From: Tillandsia leiboldiana
Lineage: Eukaryota; Streptophyta; Magnoliopsida; Poales; Bromeliaceae
DNA length: 64,000 nt
NCBI GenBank assembly: GCA_029204045.2
Contig: CM055060.1
Location: 55,353,177-55,417,176, forward strand
Direction of reading: 5' to 3'
Part shown: in pieces, positions 55,346-64,000 of the stretch
Position numbering within the stretch: position 1 is the first letter of the stretch
Layout: each line of letters starts with the position of its first letter
Translations under genes and position numbers: made by a program
Notes under the pieces: model-generated
Database searches by the model: none
Told to the model about the DNA's origin: nothing
What the model saw: the letters and a program-made list of their open reading frames with translations, nothing else

Positions 55346-57377
55346 AAAAATTTAATTTGTTTAAGAAATTTTAAAATTTCTTTAATTTAAACATTAATTT
55401 TGTGTTACAATTTTAAAAAATTTCATTGTGCTTAAATATTTGATTTAATTGAAATATATGGTATAATTTAAATTTAAATCAAATTTAAATAGTAAAATTT
55501 GATTTTTTTTAAATAATAAGATCATATATTATAATTTAAAATATAAATTGATAATAAAAATTAATATATTCCTAAATTCCAATTTCTAAAAATATTTTTC
55601 TAAAATAAAAATCATTTACAATATATTTAATAAAGATAATTAAAATATTACTATTTAAGACGATAACTAAACTAAAATATTTAAAATTTATAATCTCTCC
55701 AAAAATAAAAACTCTCACTAAATTCAAATTTTTAAAATTTATAATATTTACAAAAATAAAAAATTTTAAAATAGAAATAAAATTACTTAATTATCCTCGG
55801 ATCAAAAGACCAAAATAATTCTGTTTTGGGGTATCTTGTCACCGGTACCTGGTAACAGGTCACAACTTAAAAATAATCAATTCTGAACTGTTGAACAGAT
55901 ATGAATGGACGACAACTAAAAAAAAAAAAAGTTTAGAAATATGACTCATTTTTTAAAATGTCAGTATTTACTATATAATAGGTATACTAATAGATGTTTC
56001 TTTCAAATGTCATCAAGCAAGCGTTCTTATATTAAAAAAAATTATAGTGTAATCTTTAAATTTGTAGTAAAATCTTTCTTCTGTAGTGTTGAATTTTTTG
56101 AAAGTTACCTTAATAATTGGGAATGCACATGCAGCGGATCCGGGAGTGGGGGAAGGGGTCTCCTTGACTCGGAGGGGTCCCCTGTGTCAAGGCAAATTCG
56201 TGAAGGGTTAAATTTTATTTATTTATTTTTTATATATGCACTCACTTATTATTCAATTTGGAGCGTGTTACTATATGAATGAATTTCTGATAGGTCAGGA
56301 TATAGATCAAAAAGGAAAAAAAATTCAGCATTTGCTCTATTTTTTTAGCCGATAGAAATAAATTCGAAATAAGCTACTATGTTTTCATCTTGGGCAGTGC
56401 TATGCAATTCTATACTGGTGTACAATTTCCTCTTCACTCATTGAAGAGCTCTTATTTTTATTTATCTGATTAATTTTTTAATAAAATATAGAATAAAGAT
56501 TTATAAAATTTACACATAAATAAATATTAGATGGTATTATTTAATTTTATTATCTTTTGGCTTGTGGTGTGATTATAATCTCTATACTGTATCATATCTG
56601 TGAGTAAATTATCTGTACTTATTATTATTGTTATTATTATTATTATTTATGGGATTGCCTCACTCAGGGCGGATCCGGAGCTGCATCCATGAGGACCCGT
56701 TTGCATCCCAAAATAATAATAGTTATTATCTTCTTAACTAGCGTGTGCACAGCGAGTTAGGCGAAAGGAGCAGCAGTCACGAGTGAATCGTGACTGGGTG
56801 ACCGTACGTACGAAACCCATTTGTCGAGAACCGCGCCACCTCGCACGCAGACCAGCTACAGCTGGCACGTACGCACTCAAAGAGGCCATCCGCAACCCAA
56901 CGCCCTTACCCTCTTCCCGAAACAAAACTTTGTCCAGCCTGTCTTCCCCTTTTGCCCTTCCTCGATCCACGTTCCCATTCTTTTCACCAAAAAAAAAAAA
57001 AAAAAAAATTGGGAGAAATTCCTTTTGATGATTACGCACTATTTTTTATTATTTTTTTTTAAAAAATAATTTTATATAATTTTATTATATTTATGCTTGA
57101 AATTTAATTTTTTGTTAACATTAATTTACTGTTTGTTTTTTTGATAAATTTATAATATTTTTTAAAAAATTTTAATTATTAAAAAATATATCTATAATTA
57201 AATTTAATATTTTAAAAAATAAAAAAAATAAATTTACTACGATCACTAATTAAAATAAACTATTTAATCTATAATTAACTATATTTTTTTCACAAATATT
57301 TACAGAAATGACACATAGGAATAATTTATAATTTTTTAAAAAATAAATATAAAAATTTAAATTTTAAAAAATATATT

Positions 57378-57379
<2 letters not shown>
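55346..57379. other. Intergenic DNA, no gene recognised
   Basis: AT-rich throughout except two GC-richer patches (56130-56200; 56660-56960). A 113-codon ORF at 55941-56282 and overlapping ORFs at 56734-57069 show no family motif. A (TTA)n tract lies at about 56615-56650 and poly-A at 56989-57008. GTCACCGGTACCTGGTAACAG at about 55839 resembles CCAGGTTAACAGGTAAC at 53737, so the minisatellite may lie inside a larger unrecognised element. Confidence 0.5.

Positions 57380-57446
<67 letters not shown>
57380..57446. repeat. (TA)n microsatellite
   Basis: About 33 TA units. Confidence 0.95.
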
Positions 57447-57452
<6 letters not shown>

Positions 57453-57557
57453 CAGCTAAATTAAATTTTATTTTATTTTATTTTATTTTATATGTTATTA
57501 AATTTTTTTATAAAACTAAAAAAAATATCTAAAGTTATGAAATTATAATTATAATTA

Positions 57558-57729
57558 AGAAAATGCTATGTGTACACCCCTTTCGGGGTGTACATCATAC
57601 ACCCCATCCATCTAAGGGTGGGGGTGTGATGATGGGTCACTTGATGTGACCCGTAAAAAGTATCGCCACCATTAAAATGGTGGAGGTGTATGATGTACAC
57701 CCCTTCGGGGTGTACATGTAGCATTGCTC
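57558..57729 (+). mobile_element. Mutator-like MITE, copy in plus orientation
   Basis: 172 bp with exact 9-bp duplication TTATAATTA (57549-57557 and 57730-57738). Inverted ends AATGCTATGTGTACACCCC and AATGCTACATGTACACCCC, with further internal inverted pairs. Confidence 0.92.
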
Positions 57730-57758
57730 TTATAATTATGACTACACATAATTTATTT

Positions 57759-57929
57759 GAGCAATGCTACCTGTACACCCCGAAGGGTGTACATCATACA
57801 CCTCCACCATTTTAATGGTGGCGATACTTTTTACGGGTCACATCAAGTGACCCATCATCACACCCCCACCCTTAGATGGGTGGGGTGTATGATATACACC
57901 CCGAAAGGGGTGTACACATAGCATTTTCC
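57759..57929 (-). mobile_element. Mutator-like MITE, copy in minus orientation
   Basis: 171 bp with exact 9-bp duplication AATTTATTT (57750-57758 and 57930-57938). Nearly the exact reverse complement of the copy at 57558, only 29 bp away. Confidence 0.92.
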
Positions 57930-57938
57930 AATTTATTT

Positions 57939-58248
57939 TATCAAAATCGATAAAAATTAAAATAATTAAAATTTAAATATAATAGAATATAGTAGAAGTT
58001 CTGCTACAATTTAACCCTCGCGGGTAAATTTGAGGTGTCCTGTTCCCAACAAAGAAAAAAGAAGAAAGAAAAAAGAAAAAGTAAACTGATGTCACTCTAC
58101 TCCACAGAGAAAGGGTATTTTAGTAAGAAAGTAAAAACAATTATGTATCCATATTACAGCTGTCGAGTGACCGTCCTAAAGGGGGCTAAAGGCTAAAGCC
58201 ACACCCCATTACCACAAGGGTGACAACGTGGGGCCCACCAACTTTGTC

Positions 58249-58295
<47 letters not shown>

Positions 58296-58334
58296 TTTCC
58301 TCTCCCGTTTTTATCTTTGAGGCTTTTCGCCTCC
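57939..58334. other. Upstream region of EXO gene B with a 44-base poly-T
   Basis: Contains an unbroken run of 44 T at 58251-58294, about 40 bp before the TATA candidate. No other feature seen. The ORF that runs through the poly-T into the EXO frame is not a real extension. Confidence 0.6.
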
Positions 58335-58342
58335 TATTTAAG
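58335..58342 (+). promoter_or_regulatory. Candidate TATA box of EXO gene B
   Basis: TATTTAAG, 67 bp upstream of the chosen ATG at 58409; spacing fits a leader of about 35 nt. Confidence 0.55.
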
Positions 58343-58408
58343 CACACCTCCATATCGAGACACTTGCGCTTCTTAGCCCTTCACCCTTTGCGCTACTATA
58401 TCTCTAAA

Positions 58409-59350
58409 ATGGCTTCTTCTTCAACAGTGAGTGTTAATACTCTATTCGTCTTCTTATGTGTTTGTACGCTTCTATTCCGATGCTCATATGGGGCGAGGAA
58501 GCTCAGCGCCCTGGTGGAGCAACAACCCCTCATCACCATAACCTACCACAAGGGAGCACTTCTCACCGGTAGCATATCCGTGAACTTCGTCTGGTACGGT
58601 AAGTTCACGGCCTCCCAGCGCGCCATCCTCACCGACTTGGTCGCCTCCCTCTCCTCTTCCTCCTCTGAAACGGAGCAGCCATCCGTCGCCGCGTGGTGGA
58701 AGACCACCGAGAAGTACTACGCACGGTCCAAGGCGCGGCTCCCGACGCTCGCCCCCGGTGGGCACATCCTCGACGAGTCGTGCTCGCTCGGGAAAACCCT
58801 GACCGACGCCGACCTCGCCGAGCTGGCCGGCCGCGGGGCCCGCAGGGACGCCGTCGGCGTCGTGCTCACGGCCGACGACGTGGCGGTCGAGGGCTTCTGC
58901 ATGAGCCGCTGCGGGGCCCACGGGTCGTCCCGGTCCAACTCGGGCCGGTTCGCGTACGTTTGGGTGGGGAACTCGGCGGCCCAGTGCCCCGGCCAGTGCG
59001 CGTGGCCCTTCCACCGACCCATCTACGGCCCACAGACCCCGCCGTTAGTGGCGCCCAACGGCGACGTCGGGGTGGACGGCATGGTGATCAACCTCGCCAG
59101 CATGATCGCCGGGGCCGTCACGAATCCGTTTGGGGACGGCTTCTTCCAGGGCCCCAAGGAGGCGCCGTTAGAGGCGGCGACGGCGTGCACCGGGGTCTAC
59201 GGAAAGGGCGCGTATCCTGGGTACGCCGGGGACCTGCTTGTGGATCCCACCACCGGCGCGAGCTACAACGCGCATGGGGCCCACGGGAGGAAGTTCTTGG
59301 TCCCTGCACTCTTTGACCCGTCAAGGTCCTCCTGCTCCACCTTGGCGTAG
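58409..59350 (+). CDS. EXORDIUM-like / PHI-1 family secreted protein (EXO gene B)
   Basis: 313 residues, one exon, Phi-1 family. Start chosen at ATG 58409, because translation from there begins with a normal signal peptide (hydrophobic core at residues 11-23, likely cleavage near G28/A29), whereas the longer open frame runs back through a poly-T tract with no family match. Motifs: VWYGKF (61-66), AAWWKTTEKYY (94-104), ILDESCSLGKTL (120-131), EGFCMSRCGAHG (161-172), QCPGQCAWPFHRPIYGPQTP (192-211), APNGDVGVDG (215-224), YGKGAYPGY (264-272). Seven Cys (125, 164, 168, 193, 197, 260, 309) at the positions usual for mature EXO proteins. It should act in the apoplast in growth and nutrient responses (family knowledge). 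Divergently placed 56 kb from EXO gene A. High GC3. The C-terminal half is near-identical to gene A in the core motifs, the N-terminal half more diverged. Confidence 0.96.
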   Translation: MASSSTVSVNTLFVFLCVCTLLFRCSYGARKLSALVEQQPLITITYHKGALLTGSISVNFVWYGKFTASQRAILTDLVASLSSSSSETEQPSVAAWWKTTEKYYARSKARLPTLAPGGHILDESCSLGKTLTDADLAELAGRGARRDAVGVVLTADDVAVEGFCMSRCGAHGSSRSNSGRFAYVWVGNSAAQCPGQCAWPFHRPIYGPQTPPLVAPNGDVGVDGMVINLASMIAGAVTNPFGDGFFQGPKEAPLEAATACTGVYGKGAYPGYAGDLLVDPTTGASYNAHGAHGRKFLVPALFDPSRSSCSTLA

Positions 59351-60893
59351 GCTTGGATCAGTTTTTACTGGACTCTTTTGTTCACACATGAACTAGCTAG
59401 TTACAAAGGAAAAGAACTTTTTTTTTTTTTTTTTTTTTTTAAGACAAATAAAAAAAAAAAAAACTAAGGTGCGAGTAGGGATCGATATGTGTATGTATAT
59501 ATACAAGTATAGCTCGTATGTATAATTCGTTAGTTTGTTCGATAAAACTAAAATAGTATCTTAATGTAAGTTTTCCATAATAATACATTACGTAATTTGT
59601 AATGAGCTTTTCATTTTTCAGTATTTATTGCTACAATTAATATTAACACCCGACAAGTACGGGACCAATTTGAGAGAGACAGCGTAATTAATTAGAGGGG
59701 TAACCCTGAAAGGGGCTTCAACATAGGACACGACATGGCTTTTAGGAGCAATTCAAGAAAATTATACGGTAACCGACTTGTGAATATCGTCCAGATTTAG
59801 CTAAACAACATATTTGAATTCTACATTTTTTTCAATCTATATTAGGAATAATTATTATAACTTAAGCTTATTATAGTAGTTAATGTAATATTTTCTTTAT
59901 TAACTTTCTTATCCAATACCGATAATCCCGATCTTTTCCATCATCATTGGAGCCACTTTCACTCTACTACTAGTGAACACATCTCCACACTACACGTGTC
60001 TACCATGTGGAATATTTTATCTCTTGGCCGGGTCATTTATTTGAAATGGCCAAGTCACGTTCCTATTGAACATATATTTATGTGTTAAATTAAATTAAAA
60101 TTTTTTATTTTGTCATAGTAGATCTTAAGCTGAGTTGAATTACTCAATAAATTGAATGAGCTGCAATTCATAATAAATTTAATGGGGGCAAGAGGTTCAT
60201 AACATCTCGATGAATTGAGATAGGTCGAAATTCGTAAAACTATGTAGCTAGTCAGTTTTTTTTTTTTTTTTTTTTTTTTTAATCCGTACATAGTTTTGAA
60301 ATAGTTGGTTATTATTTTTTATCTATAAGCGATATCGGAGTGGCGTGGTATTGATTTCCACATATTATATTTTGACAGTGCAAATGTTAGGGAATAGAAG
60401 AATTATTGATTATTTATTTATGAATTAAAATAGATTCAGCTTTTTATTCCGTGATAATAACCTTAGAAAATTAATAAATTGAGTTAAGTGATATTAATAA
60501 GTTTAGTAGAGTTGCGGTTTAATAGATCCAATGACAAAAGGCTAACGTTCAGCTGTATTAAATCAGGTCAAAATTCGTAAAGTATTTTGACAACTCTTAA
60601 GTGTAATAAATATATTTTTTCTATTGGTATATATTCTTAGAATAATTAATTAATATTTTCAATAAATAGCTAAAATCTGAAAGATAAAACCATCATGTTT
60701 TGAGACACTACTGGAAACCCACCTATTCAGACTATTAATGAAGCTTAAAGCTTCGAAAGAAAAAAAAGAACATGATCGAACGGTTCCCTCACAGGAACGG
60801 ACTTAAATTGTTTTTAATCGGAGAGATCACAAGAAAGACTGATCAGTCAAAACAAAATATGCAGGTTGTCCAAACAACAATCTGCAGACCAAC
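59351..60893. other. Intergenic DNA downstream of EXO gene B, no gene recognised
   Basis: AT-rich. Poly-T at 59419-59440 and 60259-60282, poly-A near 59450-59463. A TTAATTAGTTAG-like background with no clear repeat boundary. Confidence 0.5.
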
Positions 60894-61151
60894 CACTACA
60901 ATAAAATTAGGATATAGGAATACATATTTGTAACATTTTATTTCAAGTATTCTATTTATAGTCAATCTATATACAAAATTAGGTTATATGTACATATTTT
61001 TTGGACACATTATAGTAATATGTCGCTATACACCCTAGCGACGACACATATAGCGACACTAATAACGAGTGTCGGTATTTTTTTCAGTAGCATTATTTTT
61101 AGCTTTTAGCAGTATTTAAAACTGTCGCTATAACATAATTTTGTTGTAGTG
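60894..61151. mobile_element. CACTA-type MITE
   Basis: 258 bp with TSD AAC (60891-60893 and 61152-61154). Ends CACTACAATAAAATTAGG and ATAATTTTGTTGTAGTG are inverted repeats. No coding capacity. A decayed relative lies at 9188-9444. Confidence 0.88.
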
Positions 61152-61230
61152 AACGGTATTGAATTGATTCGAAGGTTTTTGAAACTGATTTTGAAAACTT
61201 GCGTGGGTGATATCATGACATAAATTTTTT

Positions 61231-61402
61231 GGAAAATGCTATGTGTACACCCCTTTCGGGGTGTACATCATACACCCCACCCATCTAAGGGTGGGAGTGT
61301 GATGATGAGTCACTTGATGTGACCCGTAAAAAATATCGTCACCATTAAAATGGTGGAGATGTATGATGTACACCCCTTCGGGGTGTACATGTAGCATTGC
61401 TC
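61231..61402 (+). mobile_element. Mutator-like MITE
   Basis: 172 bp, exact 9-bp duplication AAATTTTTT (61222-61230 and 61403-61411). Almost identical to 57558-57729, so both transposed fairly recently. Confidence 0.92.
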
Positions 61403-61680
61403 AAATTTTTTTGTGGGGACACTTTATAAAACAGTATATGAGTGAGTGAGGGCTAGTCCTGTTCAACCTTCAAAACTTTCAAATTCATACTATTAAACTA
61501 ATTTTTAAAATCAAATTCAAATGATTAAACTACTATTTTTAAAAAAATATATAAAATTTATAGTTTAATTTTGATGCCTTAAATTAAGAAGGTGAGATAG
61601 AACATTAATTAGCATCAAACCTTCCTCACAGAAATTTTTGCAAGCTTCTTTGAAAAACTAGCCTAGTAAAAAGCTTGTAT

Positions 61681-62111
61681 GGCATTGTAGGATATATTAT
61701 TACCTTTGGGGGGATAATTCCTTATCGTAGGATATTCTCTTATCGGAAAATATTCGTCTTATCCTTCCAAACATATCAGGAACTACGAAAATATTTTATT
61801 TCAGTATAATTAGAATAAATAAGAATTATTGTTCTCACTTTTTCCAACCTCCTTTTTGCTTTTTTCTTAAATATCCTCTCACGTCTTTCGAAACAACATC
61901 TCTCACCTCATTTTTACATAATAAAATTTGAGAACAAAAAAAGTCATTCAAGCCAACTAATACTCTTTATTATTCTTATTCTTTATTATCATACCAAATA
62001 TAAAATCTCTTATTTCTGAAATTATACCAAACACTTTTTTATACTAGTTTCGTATTTTATACTTATTCCTAAAATAGCTAGTTCTGTCTTATTCCGTTAA
62101 CAAACGAGGCC
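61681..62111. mobile_element. MITE-like repeat, copy 2 of the family at 45959
   Basis: Matches 45959-46373 along most of its length and ends CGTTAACAAACGAGGCC. The left end is less certain. Confidence 0.55.
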
Positions 62112-62231
62112 TTGGGATAGTGTTTGAATGTTAATATCAGAAAAGGTTTTACATAAGTATTTAACCAATATATTTTTTTATAGATACTAATTTGCTATTA
62201 AAAAGATTTAATTCCTTGAGTGCAAAAATAC

Positions 62232-62232
62232 A

Positions 62233-62271
<39 letters not shown>
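62232..62271. repeat. (ATA)n microsatellite
   Basis: About 13 ATA/TAA triplets. Confidence 0.95.
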
Positions 62272-62272
<1 letters not shown>

Positions 62273-62449
62273 TATAAATATTTATATGGTTCGGTTATTG
62301 ACGCGATTGATTGATCCAATATGAATGTGATTATTTCATCACACTTCTCGCCTATCTTGGGGAGCAAGTATTGGGAATCTTTGACTGTCGCTCCTCCCCG
62401 CGCGCGACAACTGTGGCCAGCCTTCGGTCAACCTTCTTCACACTCCCAT

Positions 62450-62626
62450 TTTGACGCCCTACTTTTCAGGAGGTCATCTATTTTAGAACTACTCTAGTTC
62501 TAGCACGCTTAACTTTCATGTTCCTCTTGGATCTTGCTATCATCCAAAATACTATAACCGGGTTAGAGATTTAGTCTTATTATATCATTTATACATAGGA
62601 CTAATCCAAATTCCGGGAGTGTCACA
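62450..62626 (-). mobile_element. Solo LTR of the Cassandra-type TRIM
   Basis: 177 bp, matches the TRIM LTRs at 28955 and 29352, with near-exact flanks CCCAT/CCCGT (4 of 5). The 5S-like stretch is still visible at about 62460-62513, with more substitutions than in the two full copies. It probably arose by recombination between the LTRs of a former full TRIM. Confidence 0.88.
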
Positions 62627-62631
62627 CCCGT

Positions 62632-62940
62632 CCTCAGAAGCAGCCCTTTCCATGAAGAATTCAAAGGCCGTCTGCTAAGATATGGCATTGCCAATGGGCG
62701 CCCTCCCCCCAGAGCCCACACAGCGCAGCCGAATTCCAGCTATTCATGTCCTACAACTTCTTTTAAAAACAATATTTCGTGCTAGCTATTCCAGCTATCT
62801 ATATCATCGCATGTGTGCCATCTGTGATCTGCGATCTGTATCTTGTCCTGTCTGTAGATTTAACAAGTGATGGAGAGAATTTTTTAATTCGGCGTGTCCC
62901 CGGACACCAAAACATTGTGCAACTTATTTTTATTTACTAA
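62632..62940. other. Intergenic DNA, no gene recognised
   Basis: A 62-codon ORF (62682-62870) has no family features. Confidence 0.4.
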
Positions 62941-62979
62941 AATTTAATTTAATTGACAGGATGAAGTATATAGTATATG

Positions 62980-63285
62980 AAAAAGAGTATATATAAGTAT
63001 ACATTCTTTTAAAAGTGTATGTTTTATACACTATCTTATTTTGAGGTGGGGTAAATTTTATTTTTTTAAAAGTGTATGTTTTATACACTATCTTATTCTG
63101 AGGTAGGGTAAATTTTACTCTTCACTCGATGTGACGAGTAGAATAATACCCATTTTAGAATAGGGTGGGATGTAGGATGTACATTCCTAAAGAGATCTAC
63201 ACCTAGCATCGCTCTTATCGGTCATTTCGAAATGACCGGTAATTAAGTCTCCATCTTTGGATAAATATACAGATAGCATAGCTCA
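62980..63285. repeat. Degenerate, partly duplicated Mutator-like MITE remnants
   Basis: A tandemly repeated 70-bp segment (AAAAGTGTATGTTTTATACAC at 63010 and 63067), a body with TCACTCGATGTGACGAGTAG, and right ends CTAGCATCGCTC (63205-63216) and GATAGCATAGCTC (63270-63282) match the MITE family at 57558 and 46831. At least two remnants are overlapped or nested. Confidence 0.6.
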
Positions 63286-63290
63286 TAGTA

Positions 63291-64000
63291 CATTATCCAA
63301 AACGATCCTAATTACATTAAGAAATTGTTCGAAAAGGATGAAAAATTTATGAATTTTATGAATTCCACTTTGTTATTTTACAAAAATATATATATATTTT
63401 TTAAAAAATAAATTTAATTAGATACGTGAAGAAATTAGATTTTGAATTCGGAATCTCGATTATCAATCATAAAATTTTTTACTACTTGTTCTGAAAACGA
63501 TTTGTAACTATATAATTATGAGTAAAAATTTTAATGAGCTTGTGAATTGAATGTGATGAAAGAACAAATGTTATTTTTGATGATTTTTTTGGAGTCACAA
63601 ATTCAACCTTCAAATTCCACAAAGATAAGCATATTTTAAAATTGTTTGATTATCGATAGTTACAGCCATACTGCAATTGCAACTACATTTTTTTGCAAAT
63701 TTTGTGTTGCCTTTGATGTACACATGTACTTGAATTTAACTGTTTTAGTTGGAATTACATGAGAAAATCCAACTGGAGTGGTGGAAGAAAATAATTTTAA
63801 ACAAAAAATTTCATATCTCTAAACAAAAAATTATTTTTTTTTTTCTAAGTGGGAGAAAATTTCACTATCACATATATAAAGTAATAAAAATTTTAAAATA
63901 TATTTTTTAACTATATGTAATCAAATACATTATTTATAATTATAATACTCTCTATTATTTTTAACTAAATAAGATGTATATATTTACAACTATCATATTT
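63291..64000. other. AT-rich intergenic DNA, no feature recognised
   Basis: No coding, RNA or repeat signal I can support up to the window end. Confidence 0.5.

Noticed and set aside
55941..56282. 113-codon ORF
   Set aside because: Composition follows AT-rich background; no motif and no upstream promoter evidence.
58220..58408. N-terminal extension of EXO gene B
   Set aside because: Runs through a 44-base poly-T and has no similarity to EXO proteins. The Met at 58409 starts a normal signal peptide.

Overview
This is a eukaryotic nuclear window from a flowering plant, most likely a commelinid monocot. The few host genes are intronless and very GC-rich, and they sit in AT-rich intergenic DNA full of plant transposon families (Copia, Tekay-type Gypsy chromovirus, L1 LINE, CACTA, Cassandra-type TRIM, Mutator-like and PIF-like MITEs). 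The species cannot be fixed from the sequence; pineapple, palm or a similar monocot would fit.

Host genes are sparse. Two intact EXORDIUM/PHI-1 (phosphate-induced protein 1) genes lie near the two ends, one on the minus strand (1236-2168) and one on the plus strand (58409-59350). A broken third copy lies at 12955-13287. This looks like the remains of a local EXORDIUM-like cluster pushed apart by transposons. No tRNA, rRNA gene or CRISPR array was found; the only 5S rRNA-like sequence lies inside retrotransposon LTRs.

Layout, left to right. 1-130 is a degenerate Copia LTR end. 1236-2168 is EXO gene A. 4702-7287 is a gag-only Copia deletion derivative with TSD TAAGT. 8470-8642 is a Mutator-like MITE. 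12955-13287 is the EXO pseudogene. 14000-31034 is an old, heavily mutated Copia element (TSD CTATT). A young 10.3-kb Tekay-like Gypsy element (14441-24785, TSD CCAAG) is inserted in its 5' LTR, and two Cassandra-type TRIMs (26282-26857 and 28955-29527, opposite orientations) are inserted in its body. 31168-32139 and 32318-33031 are PIF-like elements flanked by TTA. 33164-36325 is a CACTA deletion derivative (TSD AAA). 36518-43561 is an apparently full-length L1 LINE with two open ORFs and a 17-bp TSD. 46831-47004 is a Mutator-like MITE. 47756-53646 is a composite locus in which 481-bp direct repeats bracket a 4-kb Gypsy LTR with an inverted LTR end, GC-rich tandem repeats and a PIF-like end. 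About 53.83-55.35 kb is an AT-rich minisatellite. 57558-57929 is a near-perfect inverted pair of Mutator-like MITEs. 58409-59350 is EXO gene B, followed by a CACTA MITE, another Mutator-like MITE and a solo TRIM LTR.

The insertions can be ordered in time. The old Copia element (LTRs visibly diverged, many stop codons) came first. The TRIMs and the Gypsy element (LTRs about 99% identical by eye) landed in it later. The LINE also looks recent, with open frames and an exact TSD. The window is therefore mainly a record of layered transposition around a dispersed EXORDIUM family. I see no unknown multi-gene system. The most notable structures are the composite locus at 48-53 kb, the 5S-bearing TRIMs, the LINE with an unusual ORF1 layout and the MITE foldback.
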